Shown here one piece after another: positions 14,263 to 22,645 of a DNA stretch of 64,000 bases. Made by a program: the position numbers and the translations under genes. The stretch is from Novosphingobium sp. RL4. Lineage in GTDB: Bacteria; Pseudomonadota; Alphaproteobacteria; Sphingomonadales; Sphingomonadaceae. The notes below the pieces were generated by a model. It was given only the letters and a program-made list of their open reading frames with translations, searched no databases and was not told the origin of the DNA. The stretch covers positions 3,394,501 to 3,458,500 of the forward strand of contig NZ_CP141944.1 in assembly GCF_035658495.1 (NCBI RefSeq), written 5' to 3'. Every line of letters starts with the position of its first letter. Positions within the stretch are counted from its first letter, which is position 1.

Positions 14263-16980
14263 ATGGAGACACAATTGGCGATAAATTTAAACAATGGGTT
14301 GATAGGCCTGTCGGTTCTCGGCGGATCGAGCGCCTATTCCGCCCTGTCGTCGTCCCTCGCCTCCATGGACAGTGCGGCGGTTATGGCTGCGAAAAAGAAC
14401 TTCACGCTGGAGGTGCCCGATACCACGCCTCCCTGGCAGGAGGACGCGGACACCAGTTCCGTCAGTTCGCAAATCCTCGCGATCAAGAAGATGCTGTCGA
14501 TCGTGGACACCACCAAGGACAGCTCGCTGGAGGACCTGCCGGACGTCCAGACCGCCTTCACCACCTACAAGGCACTCGACAAACTGCGCATCCTTGCCGA
14601 AAGCGCGGCCAAGACCACCACCTCCTCGACCGAGCGCGCCTCGCTCCAGAAGGCCTTCGCGAAAGGCCTGGCCGATCTCCAGACCTACCTGGGTTCGGCT
14701 GACACCGACCTTGTCACGCTCAACTTCGGCACGCCGTCCAGCAATGCGACCTCGGTGGCGATCAAGGCCGCCAATTCCAGCGGCGCGGTGATCGGCGAAG
14801 GGGTGTCCACCTCGCGCGATGCCGCCATCGCCGGGATGACCGGCAGCGAAGTGCTCGAAATCAAGCTGACCAAGGGCAGCGCCGCACAGACGGTCACGGT
14901 GGACCTGTCGCAGACGACGCAGCCGCCCACGCTCGATTCCGTGGCCGCCGCGATCAACGCCGCGATCGGCGCCAGCCAGGCGACAGATACCAGCGGCAAT
15001 CCGGTCGTCGATGCCGACGGCAATCCGGTCAGCAAGTGGAAGTCCAATTTCACGGTCGAGAAGAACGACGGCAAATGGGGCCTCGTCTTCAATCCGGCGG
15101 GAAGCGAAAAGGTCGCGATCGACCAGATCGGCGGCAGTGACGCGCTGATGGTCGCCAGCGGCGAAACCGCATCCTCCGCGGTGACCGCCGCGCGGGTATA
15201 CCGCATCGACGACCTCGACGCGTCGCTGTCCTGGCAGCGCCTCAGCAAGATCAACGCCGTGGACGGCGCCGCCACCGCAACCGCAGTGGCTTCCGCCTCG
15301 GCCGACGATTACGAGGACAAGGACTACACCGTCTCCTCGGCGACCCAGGCCAAGGCCATCGCCACTGACGCCGAAGGCTTCAGCTATGTCGTCGGCACGA
15401 CCGCCGGCGACGTGGGCACGCATCTCACTGACGGTTCCGACGACCTGTTCCTCACCAAGGTCGACAGCGAGGGCAACGTCGTCTGGCAGCGCAGCCTCGG
15501 CGCCGCCGGCAGCGCGCAGGGCGCGGCGGTGACGATTGCAGCCAATGGCGATATCGTCGTGGCCGGCACCGTCAGCGGCGCCTTCAACGGCGGCGACGAC
15601 AGCCAGACCGACATGCTCGTCGCGCGATACAACGTGAAGGGCGAGGAACTCTCGGCCACAGTCATCCGCCAGGTCGGCAATGAAACGGCCAGCGCGGTCA
15701 CCGTAGGCGACGACGGCAGCATCTATGTCGCGGGCAAGGCCTCCACCGGCGGCGGCGATGCCTTCATCGCCAAGCTGGACGCCACCGGCAAGTTCGTGGA
15801 ACGTCGCACGATCGACAGCGGCGGCGCCGATTCCGTCACATCGCTGGCCATCGACGAATCCGGCAACCTGCTGGCCCTGACCAGCGAAAACGGCGTGGCC
15901 ACGATCCGGCGGATCGATTCCTCGTCCCTGTCCTCGGACCTTGGCTCGATCTCGCTCGGCAATGTCACCGCCCGCGCCATCGCGGTCTCGGACACCGGCG
16001 AAATCGCGGTCGTCGGCACCACCGCCAACGCGGTCAACGGCGCGCAGGTCAACAGTATCAACGGCGGTCAGGACGCCTTCGTCACGCGCATCGACGCGGC
16101 GATGTCCTCTGCCACCACGACCTATATCGGCACCTCGGCCACCGATCAGGCCGACAGCGTCACGTACCTGAACGGCACGCTCTACGTCGGCGGCCGCACG
16201 GCCGGCGACCTGTCAGGCGCGAAGACCGGTTCCGTCGACGGCTTCGTCGCCCGCATCGACGCTACGACCGGAGAGATCGAAAAGATCTCGCAATGGGGCA
16301 TGCGCACCTCGACCACCGAGCCGGTGAAGATCTCGGCCGTTTCGGGCGGCTCCACCGTGCTGGGCGCGCTCGGCCTCAGCCGGGGGACGCTCAACCAGCA
16401 GGAATCGACCACCCTCACCTCGCAGACCAGCCTTCGCGCCGGGGACCAGTTCACCCTGCGCGTGGACGGCGGCGCAACGCGCACGATCACCATCGACAAG
16501 GACGAGACGATGGCGTCGCTGTCGCTGAAGATCCAGCGGATCACCGGCACCAAGGCGACCATCACCACACCCAAGATCGATGGCCAGACCACGCTCAAGA
16601 TCCAGGTCAAATCGGGCTACAAGATCGAACTCGGCGCCGGAGCCGAGGGCAAGGATGCCCTTTCCAAGCTCGGTATCGATCCCGTCCGCCTCGTGGCCTC
16701 CAAGGCGGCCGATCCCGACGCGCCCAAGGTCACCCCGGGCGGCACTTACAGCCTCGCGCTTTCGGACACCCTCAACCTGTCCGATGCCAAGACCGCCGCG
16801 GTCGCGCTCTCCAAGATCAAGTCCGCGCTCTCGATGACGCAGACCGCCTATCGCTCGCTCTACTGGGACTCCACGAAGGCCTCGCTGGTGGACGGCACCG
16901 TAACCGGGGGCGGTACCGCCTACCAGCAGAAGCAACTCGCCAATTACCAGGCCGCCCTGTCGCGCCTGACCGGCTCGTAA
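14263..16980 (+). CDS. FlaEY-like beta-propeller flagellar protein
   Basis: Large protein, 905 aa, upstream of flgB. Residues about 355-690 form SBBP-type repeats (DDLFLTKVDSEGNVVWQRSL, IYVAGKASTGGGDAFIAKLD, LYVGGRTAGDLSG), predicted to fold as a beta-propeller. Two segments (about 195-240 and 730-790; GDQFTLRVDGGATRTITIDK) resemble the hook-associated FlgK/FliD-type insert, suggesting export by the flagellar system. No Sec signal peptide is seen. By size, repeats and place beside flgB it resembles Caulobacter FlaEY, which affects flagellin assembly; that assignment is from memory of the family and is moderate. Divergent from fliG; 12 bp before flgB. Confidence 0.7.
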   Translation: METQLAINLNNGLIGLSVLGGSSAYSALSSSLASMDSAAVMAAKKNFTLEVPDTTPPWQEDADTSSVSSQILAIKKMLSIVDTTKDSSLEDLPDVQTAFTTYKALDKLRILAESAAKTTTSSTERASLQKAFAKGLADLQTYLGSADTDLVTLNFGTPSSNATSVAIKAANSSGAVIGEGVSTSRDAAIAGMTGSEVLEIKLTKGSAAQTVTVDLSQTTQPPTLDSVAAAINAAIGASQATDTSGNPVVDADGNPVSKWKSNFTVEKNDGKWGLVFNPAGSEKVAIDQIGGSDALMVASGETASSAVTAARVYRIDDLDASLSWQRLSKINAVDGAATATAVASASADDYEDKDYTVSSATQAKAIATDAEGFSYVVGTTAGDVGTHLTDGSDDLFLTKVDSEGNVVWQRSLGAAGSAQGAAVTIAANGDIVVAGTVSGAFNGGDDSQTDMLVARYNVKGEELSATVIRQVGNETASAVTVGDDGSIYVAGKASTGGGDAFIAKLDATGKFVERRTIDSGGADSVTSLAIDESGNLLALTSENGVATIRRIDSSSLSSDLGSISLGNVTARAIAVSDTGEIAVVGTTANAVNGAQVNSINGGQDAFVTRIDAAMSSATTTYIGTSATDQADSVTYLNGTLYVGGRTAGDLSGAKTGSVDGFVARIDATTGEIEKISQWGMRTSTTEPVKISAVSGGSTVLGALGLSRGTLNQQESTTLTSQTSLRAGDQFTLRVDGGATRTITIDKDETMASLSLKIQRITGTKATITTPKIDGQTTLKIQVKSGYKIELGAGAEGKDALSKLGIDPVRLVASKAADPDAPKVTPGGTYSLALSDTLNLSDAKTAAVALSKIKSALSMTQTAYRSLYWDSTKASLVDGTVTGGGTAYQQKQLANYQAALSRLTGS

Positions 16981-16992
16981 AGGATCGCAAGC

Positions 16993-17418
16993 ATGTCCTC
17001 TCTTCCCCCGATCTTCGACGGCATGGGACAGGCGATGAAGTTCATGGCCGAGCACCAGCGCGTGATCGCCGAGAACATCGCCAATAACGAGACGCCGGGC
17101 TTCAAGGCCCGCACCGTCGAGGCGCCCGACTTCTCCTCCCTCGTCGCGCAATATGGCGAGGCGGGCGGCGCCCCGCGCGTGTCCCGACCCAAAGTCGAAC
17201 TGTCGGGCGGCATGACCGCGCTCGGCGCCCGTCCACCGCAGGCCGGCAGCCACATCGTGCTGGACAGCGACACCAGCGAGACCAAGCCCGACGGCAACAA
17301 CGTCACGCTGGAAGACCAGCTTCTCAACCTCGGCGAAGTCCAGGCGGACTTCGCGGCCATGACCAATCTCTATCGCAAGCAGATCGGATTGATGAAGGCC
17401 GCCCTCGGCCGGGGCTGA
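16993..17418 (+). CDS. flgB: FlgB, proximal rod protein
   Basis: Rod subunit nearest to the MS ring, exported by the flagellar apparatus. 141 aa. The signature of rod/hook proteins is visible (HQRVIAENIANNETPGFKAR). The C-terminal helix has NLYRKQIGLMKAAL. It is separated from flgC and fliE, which lie at 24.8-25.5 kb on the other strand; in many bacteria these three form one operon. Confidence 0.96.
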   Translation: MSSLPPIFDGMGQAMKFMAEHQRVIAENIANNETPGFKARTVEAPDFSSLVAQYGEAGGAPRVSRPKVELSGGMTALGARPPQAGSHIVLDSDTSETKPDGNNVTLEDQLLNLGEVQADFAAMTNLYRKQIGLMKAALGRG

Positions 17419-17441
17419 TCGCGCTTTCAGCCCGGCTCGAC

Positions 17442-17479
17442 AAGGGGGGCGCGCTCCAAGGCGGGGCGTGCCCCCCTTT
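17442..17479 (+). terminator. Terminator after flgB
   Basis: AAGGGGGGC (17442-17450) pairs with GCCCCCCTT (17470-17478), followed by a short T-run. Confidence 0.65.
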
Positions 17480-17709
17480 CGTTGAAGGATGCCTGGCGGC
17501 AGGCTAAATTATTGGACTGATTTACAGGAACGAAATCGCCGCATCGTCGTTCAAGGATAAACGGGAGGATCCAAAGGTGAAAAGCACAGCCGTTCCATGC
17601 TCAACGGCATGATGAAAAGCCTCTTTCCGGGCTCTTTACCCGAAAAGCCGTTCATCCTCGCTTCAAACACATCCTGCTTCATCCCGAAAAATGCTCCGAT
17701 CCCGAGGCA

Positions 17710-17739
17710 ATTGCCCCGTGATCGCGATCACAGGGCAAT
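17710..17739. promoter_or_regulatory. CRP/FNR-type binding site candidate
   Basis: A 30-bp inverted repeat with a single mismatch: ATTGCCC, C, GTGATCG | CGATCAC, A, GGGCAAT. The core CGTGA-N6-TCACA matches nine of ten positions of the CRP consensus TGTGA-N6-TCACA. It lies about 290 bp upstream of the XRE-family gene. Confidence 0.55.
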
Positions 17740-17961
17740 GGGAAATACAAAACTATATGTATTTCAAAAATTTAACTCCGCTCCTTTTAGAGCAGCAGCG
17801 AGGCGAGTTGCATGGCCGAAGTGGGAAAAATTTGCCTGCAATGAAGCTGAAATTCGCTGGAAACATGACAAGCTTAACCGTTCCGGCGTAAAAGTAGGAG
17901 CAATAACATCGGAATTTATTGCCGCATGCATTATTCCGACCCACTTTGGTACGACATGGAT

Positions 17962-17995
17962 CATGGAATATTGACCAAATGGCAATTCCATGGAA
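17962..17995. promoter_or_regulatory. Operator-like inverted repeats before the XRE gene
   Basis: CATGGAAT (17962-17969) and ATTCCATG (17985-17992) form an 8-bp inverted repeat; its right arm is also the palindrome TTCCATGGAA (17986-17995). Located 35-68 bp before the start codon of the XRE-family regulator, a usual place for autoregulation. Confidence 0.4.
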
Positions 17996-18029
17996 CAAAT
18001 TCGCCAACCTTAGCTAAACAAGAGCTTCA

Positions 18030-19211
18030 ATGACCCAAAAACCGCTTAGATCGCAAAAGCGGACTGGGAAGGGCCCTGCCGCGGCAGAGACCATGATCGA
18101 GATCGATGCTTACCGCACGCTGGTCTTTCCCAACCGGATCAGGAAATATCGCAAGCAGCTGAATATCGGATCGCTGCTGGAATTGTCGGAACAGCTTCCG
18201 ACAATAACCTATATTCGCCTCTCGAAGATCGAGCGGGGCGAGATTTTCGCGCGGGCCGGTGAGCTTCGCGAAATCGCGCGGGCGCTGGGTATCGATCCGC
18301 AGGACCTGCTGATCGATGTCGACGACCCCGAGTTCGATATTGCCGCCTGGGCCGAACCGCTGCACGGCGCCGACCGCTCCGATCCCGAGGCGGAGCGCTT
18401 TGCCGTCCTGCTCGCCGCGGCCCTGCGCGTGCGCCGCGCGGGCGATCCTGCCCTGACGATCGCCACCCTCGAACACGAGCATGGGCTTGCGCCCGTGATC
18501 CTTTCGCGGATCGAAAACGCGCTGAAGCCCTACAACCGCTGGAACGACGATGTGCGCGCAACCTTGCGCCGCCTGTTCGATGTGTCCAACGACAGGCAGC
18601 TCGCCGAACACATTGCCGCCGTGCATTCGCGCGGCGAACTCGACGCCGTCCTGCCGATGATCGCCAATCCCGAACTGCGGATCGGCAAGACCCGCGTGCG
18701 GGTCGCCTCGCTGCGCGATGAACTGGATGCCGGTTCGGGTTCCATCATCGCCCGGCCGCGCAGGCTCAACATTCCTCACCCCTTGGGCGAACGCCTCATA
18801 CCGGTCCAGGACGCCGCGCCGGCCGTTCTTGCCGACGATGCTGCCGGACATCGCATGGTCGCCGTTTTCGGCACGCCGCTTCCCGATGGCCTGATCGCCA
18901 GGACGCCCGTCGATGCCCATGTCGAAGCGCCCCGCAATGCCGGCCCGAGGGCCTACGGGCTGCGCATGGGCCGGCCGACGCTGGGCGCGGGCCTGCCGGG
19001 GCGGGCCACGCTGATCGTCGATCCAGACCGGTTCCCGTCAGCCGGTGGGCTGGCCGTCATCACGAACGAACAGGGCCTGCGGGTACTGTCCGTCACGTTC
19101 GACCGCCATGGCCGGATGCTCGGCTACAGCGAAAATCCCGATCTCGAAATCGAGATCGACGGACTGGACCCTGCCAATGTCGCCACAGTACTGGCCGCCG
19201 TATTCGAATGA
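18030..19211 (+). CDS. XRE-family regulator with S24-like C-terminus
   Basis: Cytoplasmic DNA-binding regulator, 393 aa; exact role unknown. An XRE-like helix-turn-helix lies at about residues 33-90 (RIRKYRKQLNIGSLLELSEQ, YIRLSKIERGEIFARAGEL), followed by a second, weaker one at about 130-190 (HGLAPVILSRIENALKPYNR). The C-terminal ~120 residues resemble the LexA/S24 peptidase fold (YGLRMGRPTLGAGLPGRATL, then IVDPDRFP), but the Ser-Met active-site motif reads RMG, so self-cleavage is unlikely. It is preceded by the AT-rich spacer and its palindromes, and followed by a c-di-GMP gene. It may control motility genes, but nothing shows this directly. Confidence 0.75.
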   Translation: MTQKPLRSQKRTGKGPAAAETMIEIDAYRTLVFPNRIRKYRKQLNIGSLLELSEQLPTITYIRLSKIERGEIFARAGELREIARALGIDPQDLLIDVDDPEFDIAAWAEPLHGADRSDPEAERFAVLLAAALRVRRAGDPALTIATLEHEHGLAPVILSRIENALKPYNRWNDDVRATLRRLFDVSNDRQLAEHIAAVHSRGELDAVLPMIANPELRIGKTRVRVASLRDELDAGSGSIIARPRRLNIPHPLGERLIPVQDAAPAVLADDAAGHRMVAVFGTPLPDGLIARTPVDAHVEAPRNAGPRAYGLRMGRPTLGAGLPGRATLIVDPDRFPSAGGLAVITNEQGLRVLSVTFDRHGRMLGYSENPDLEIEIDGLDPANVATVLAAVFE

Positions 19212-19228
19212 CGTAAAAATACAAATAG

Positions 19229-19268
19229 TGTGACAGTCGGGCCGTTCGCCCGATTATCCCGATATAAT
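19229..19268 (+). promoter_or_regulatory. Hairpin and TATAAT box before the GGDEF/EAL gene
   Basis: TCGGGC...GCCCGA (about 19238-19254) can form a hairpin, possibly ending the XRE transcript. TATAAT at 19263-19268, 28 nt before the ATG, fits a -10 box. No good -35 box is seen. Confidence 0.4.
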
Positions 19269-19296
19269 GGTATGAGTAATATGCCCGGAAGGCAGG

Positions 19297-20640
19297 ATGC
19301 TCATACCCAGCCTTGTGAAATCGATCGGAAAGCGAGCGGGCCCGTCCCGCGCAGCCTCCATGCGCGTCCCCCCGTTGCGTCTCATCGAGCATGCAATCGC
19401 GCATCTTCGGGCACAGGCCGGCCGCGACCGTGCCTTGCCGATCTCCTTGCTGATCGTGAACGTCGATCGCTTCAAGCTGGTCAACGACTTGTGCGGACAT
19501 GCCGCAGGTGATCGCCTGATCGAGCACATCCGCGATCGCTGCGCGCGGTCTTCCCGGAACCTTCAGGTCATTCATATCGGCGCGGACGAATTCGCCTGCC
19601 TGCTCCCCGTCACCGCATTCGATTCCGGCGAGGGAGACCGCATCGCTGACAGGATCGCCGAGCGACTTCAGGAAGCGGTCGGCGATCCGGTCAGCCTTGG
19701 CCGCCACATCGTCCACCCCACAGCGTCCGTCGGCATCGCCACCGACCGTTTCGGAACGCTTTCGCCCGAGGAACTGCTGCGCGGCGCGTCGATCGCACTG
19801 TCCCACGCCAAGCAGGCGGGCGGCGGCACGGTGCAGCGCTTCTGTCCGGCCATGTTCGCAGACCTGAGCGACCGGGCGACGCTGGAAGACGACTTGCGCG
19901 GCGGATTGCTGCGCGGAGAGCTGCTTCCCTATTACCAGCCCATCGTGTCGCTCGGCTCGCGGAAGATCGCGCGGTTCGAGGCGCTCGTGCGGTGGCACCA
20001 CCCCCATCGCGGCCTGCTGGGACCGGACCAGTTCCTGACGATCGCCGAGGAAGCCGGGCTGGACGACGATCTCCTGTTCTCGATGGTCCGCCAGGCCTGC
20101 CGCAACGCGGGCGAATGGGAGGGCCGGCTGGGCCTGTCGATCAACATGACGCCCCGTCAGGTCTGCGACCCCACCGTGGCCTTGCGCCTGCTGCGGATCG
20201 TCTTTGCCAGCGGCATGCGACCGGATCGCTTCACGGTGGAGATCACCGAGGATGCGATGATGCACAATGTCGTCGCCGCGCAGGAGACCGTATCCACCTT
20301 GCGCGAAGCGGGCATCCGCATCGCACTGGACGATTTCGGCACCGGCTACACCAGCCTCAGCCGCATCTGCCAGCTACCGCTCGACATGATAAAGATCGAC
20401 CGTTCGCTGATCCAGTCGCTGGATACCGACGCCGGGCGCAAGCTGGTCAAGGTGGTCGTGGACCTCGGGCAGAGCCTTTCCATGCCGGTCACCGCCGAAG
20501 GCATCGAGACCCCGCGGCAGGCGCGCCTGCTGAACGAGATCGGCTGCATCTTCGGTCAGGGCTACCTGTTCGGCCGCGCCGCACCGGCATCGCTGGCCGC
20601 GCGTCTGGCCGGGGCAGCCCCGCTCGCCATAGCGTCCTGA
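19297..20640 (+). CDS. Soluble GGDEF-EAL protein, degenerate GGDEF
   Basis: Cyclic-di-GMP phosphodiesterase candidate, 447 aa, cytoplasmic (no membrane helix). The GGDEF domain at about 25-175 carries GADEF instead of GGDEF (HIGADEFACLL), and there is no RxxD five residues before it, so cyclase activity is doubtful. The EAL domain at about 195-440 is intact: FEALVRWHHP, SINMTPRQVC, EITEDAMM, ALDDFGTGYTSLSRI, KIDRSLIQSL, AEGIET. The degenerate GGDEF may act as a GTP sensor, as in other hybrid proteins. It lies inside the flagellar cluster together with a tandem PilZ protein, consistent with c-di-GMP control of motility. Confidence 0.9.
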   Translation: MLIPSLVKSIGKRAGPSRAASMRVPPLRLIEHAIAHLRAQAGRDRALPISLLIVNVDRFKLVNDLCGHAAGDRLIEHIRDRCARSSRNLQVIHIGADEFACLLPVTAFDSGEGDRIADRIAERLQEAVGDPVSLGRHIVHPTASVGIATDRFGTLSPEELLRGASIALSHAKQAGGGTVQRFCPAMFADLSDRATLEDDLRGGLLRGELLPYYQPIVSLGSRKIARFEALVRWHHPHRGLLGPDQFLTIAEEAGLDDDLLFSMVRQACRNAGEWEGRLGLSINMTPRQVCDPTVALRLLRIVFASGMRPDRFTVEITEDAMMHNVVAAQETVSTLREAGIRIALDDFGTGYTSLSRICQLPLDMIKIDRSLIQSLDTDAGRKLVKVVVDLGQSLSMPVTAEGIETPRQARLLNEIGCIFGQGYLFGRAAPASLAARLAGAAPLAIAS

Positions 20641-20724
20641 ATTCGCTTTCCGCCCCTGCGGCGGGCATGGAAAAGGGGGCAGGAGCGCATGGCCCCTCCC
20701 CCCCTCTTTTTCGATCTCGGCCGA

Positions 20725-21147
20725 TCAGTATTCGGTGTTGAACGAGATCGGCGTCGTCAGGTCGATCCGCGCGAGATCGCCCTTGGCGCCGTAAGTGTAG
20801 GCACGGTTGCCCGAGAGCCGCTTGGCCTCGTTGGCGATGGCCCCCATCATTTCCATCGAAAGTTCGATCTGACGTTCGAGCAGGGCCGAATTGACCAGCG
20901 ACGCGGCGCGCAGTTCGCCCAGCGCTTCTGCGAAACGCTCCCGCGTCTCGTCGTCCATCTGATCCGTCCATTCGGGTTCTAGCCGGTTCCGGCGCGCCAG
21001 AACTTCCTCCAGCGAGCCGACCAGACGGGCCTTGGCCGCCGCCAGTTCAGCAAGGTCAAGCGCCCGCTCGCGCCCTTCCAGCCGTTCCGTCTCCTCGCGC
21101 ATCACCATCGAGAGCGAGGTCATGATCTCGATCATTTCATTCGGCAC
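20725..21147 (-). CDS. FlgN-like export chaperone
   Basis: Small helical protein, 140 aa, downstream of flgJ. In other bacteria FlgN escorts the hook-junction proteins FlgK and FlgL. Two long amphipathic helices (REETERLEGRERALDLAELA and QMDDETRERFAEALGEL) and the C-terminal signature TYGAKGDLA fit the FlgN family. The start is GTG at 21147, eight bases behind a perfect GGAGG; it overlaps flgJ by 11 bp. Longer frames on this strand are shadows of flgJ. The name is inferred from structure and context and is not certain. Confidence 0.7.
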   Translation of the reverse strand: MPNEMIEIMTSLSMVMREETERLEGRERALDLAELAAAKARLVGSLEEVLARRNRLEPEWTDQMDDETRERFAEALGELRAASLVNSALLERQIELSMEMMGAIANEAKRLSGNRAYTYGAKGDLARIDLTTPISFNTEY

Positions 21148-21448
21148 GGCCGCTACCTCCCTGCAGGCGGATGATCTGCGCCTCGACGGCGGATGCGATG
21201 CCGAGGCCCTTTCCATTGGCGATCTGGTTGCCGATCTGTTCGGCCAGCACGCCGCGGAACATCTCCTCACCGTGGCCGCCGGAGAACTCTTCCCCCTGCT
21301 CCACGGTTTCGAGCATGATTTTGGTGACCTGCCCGGCGAAGACACCCTCGAACTGGCGTGCGACAGCAGCCGGGCTGCGATCGGGTGTCTGGACCGTCGT
21401 TCGCGCCGGCAGCGAGGCCGGGCCCTTGGGAAGAACGGAATCTGCCAT
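21137..21448 (-). CDS. flgJ: FlgJ rod-cap protein, N-terminal domain only
   Basis: Rod scaffold, 103 aa. Only the rod-binding domain is present (AVARQFEGVFAGQVTKIMLE, GGHGEEMFRGVLAEQIGNQ). The peptidoglycan-hydrolase domain of enterobacterial FlgJ is absent, as is usual in alphaproteobacteria; a separate lytic transglycosylase is encoded at 43368. ATG 21448 directly follows the flgI stop codon; GTG 21454 overlapping that stop is an alternative. Confidence 0.9.
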   Translation of the reverse strand: MADSVLPKGPASLPARTTVQTPDRSPAAVARQFEGVFAGQVTKIMLETVEQGEEFSGGHGEEMFRGVLAEQIGNQIANGKGLGIASAVEAQIIRLQGGSGRAE

Positions 21449-21450
21449 CG

Positions 21451-22587
21451 TCACTGTACCGCTATTTCCGCCTGGAGCGCACCCGCCGTGCGGAGCGCCT
21501 GGAGGATGGTGATGAGATCGCGCGGGCTGACGCCCAGCGCGTTGAGGCCGGCAACCAGCGTTTGCAGCGAGGTGCCGCCGGTGAGCAGGGCCAGCGAGGC
21601 GCCGCTGCCGTCGTCCGCCTCGATGCGGGTGCGCGGCACGGTCGTCGTCTGGCCGTTGGAAAGCGGAGCGGGCTGCGAAACCACGGGCGTTTCGGTGACG
21701 CTGATGGTCAGCCCGCCCTGTGCGATGGCCACCGGGCTGACGCGCACGTCCGCCCCCATGACCACGGTGCCCGCCGCCTCGTTGATGACGATCCGCGCGG
21801 GCTGATCCACCTGCACGGGGAGGTTCTCCACTCGGGTGACGAGATCGATCACCGTACCGCCGTTCGGGGTGAGTTCGACGGTGCCGGGATCGAGCACTTG
21901 CGCCGAGCCGGGCGCCTCGCGGTTGATGGTCGCCGCGATCTGCCGGGCGGTGGTGAAATCCGGGTTCTTCAGCGCCAGCTTGAGGCTTTGCGCCGAGCGC
22001 AGGTCATAGGCCACCTCGCGTTCGACGATGGCCCCGCCCGCGATCCGCGCCGTCGTCATCACGCCCCGGCTGAGCTTCGCCGCCGCGCCCTGCGCCTTGA
22101 AGCCGGAAACCGCGACGGGGCCCTGCGCCACCGCATAGATCTCGCCGTCTAGCGCGCGCAGCGAGGAAACCAGCAGGATGCCGCCCTGAAGGCTGGAGGC
22201 GTCTCCCAGGGCCGAAACCTGCACGTCGATGGTGGAGCCCGCGCGCGCGAAAGGAGGCATCGTCGCCGTCACCGTTACCGCCGCGACGTTCTGGGTCAGC
22301 ATCTGGGTGCCGCGAATGTTCACGCCCATGCGCTCCAGCATCGCCTGAAGCGTTTCCTCCGTGAAGGGGATGTTGCGGATACGGTCGCCCGTGCCTTGAA
22401 GGCCCACGACCAGACCGTAGCCGACCAGCTGGTTGGTCCGCACGTTCTCGACATCGACGATGTCCTTGATGCGCGGCTGCGGCCCGGCGAGCGCCGCCGT
22501 GGGCGACAGCAGGACCAGCCCCGCCGCGAAAGCGAGCGCGGAGGCGAAAATCGGACCTTGCATCCTCGATTTCAAAGGCTTGGGCAT
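21451..22587 (-). CDS. flgI: FlgI, P-ring protein
   Basis: Forms the periplasmic P ring around the rod. 378 aa from ATG 22587, with a Sec signal peptide (ALAFAAGLVLLSPTAALAG) cut at about residue 35. Family motifs: RIKDIVDVENVRTNQLVGYG, LVVGLQGTGD, and VSVTETPVV-like SVTETPVVSQPAPLS. AAGGA lies 5 nt before ATG 22587. A second ATG at 22563 still leaves a complete signal peptide. A TCCTATAAGG box directly upstream either is a promoter (then 22563 would be favoured) or simply contains this Shine-Dalgarno sequence. Confidence 0.96.
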   Translation of the reverse strand: MPKPLKSRMQGPIFASALAFAAGLVLLSPTAALAGPQPRIKDIVDVENVRTNQLVGYGLVVGLQGTGDRIRNIPFTEETLQAMLERMGVNIRGTQMLTQNVAAVTVTATMPPFARAGSTIDVQVSALGDASSLQGGILLVSSLRALDGEIYAVAQGPVAVSGFKAQGAAAKLSRGVMTTARIAGGAIVEREVAYDLRSAQSLKLALKNPDFTTARQIAATINREAPGSAQVLDPGTVELTPNGGTVIDLVTRVENLPVQVDQPARIVINEAAGTVVMGADVRVSPVAIAQGGLTISVTETPVVSQPAPLSNGQTTTVPRTRIEADDGSGASLALLTGGTSLQTLVAGLNALGVSPRDLITILQALRTAGALQAEIAVQ

Positions 22588-22645
22588 CACTGTCCTTATA
22601 GGAAGAAAGAGGCTGCGGGCGGCGGTGCGGGCAGGCATTTTCGCG

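Larger units (their letters stand above)
17419..18029. other. 611-bp AT-rich spacer with palindromes
   Basis: After the flgB terminator this stretch is clearly lower in GC than its neighbours. Short reading frames exist on both strands (for example 17597-17974) but lack a ribosome-binding site, normal codon use and recognisable protein features, so I do not call a gene. It contains a 30-bp CRP-like palindrome (17710-17739) and a CATGGAAT/ATTCCATG repeat just upstream of the XRE gene. It is likely a long regulatory region and could encode a small RNA. Confidence 0.5.

Noticed and set aside
17597..17974. A possible 125-aa protein in the AT-rich spacer
   Set aside because: No ribosome-binding site, no recognisable domain, and overlap with the CRP-like palindrome. 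A minus-strand frame of 84 aa there is no better.
20668..20715. Possible terminator after the soluble GGDEF/EAL gene
   Set aside because: The stem AGGGGGC/GGCCCCT is short with a mismatch; the T-run is good, but I do not call it with confidence.
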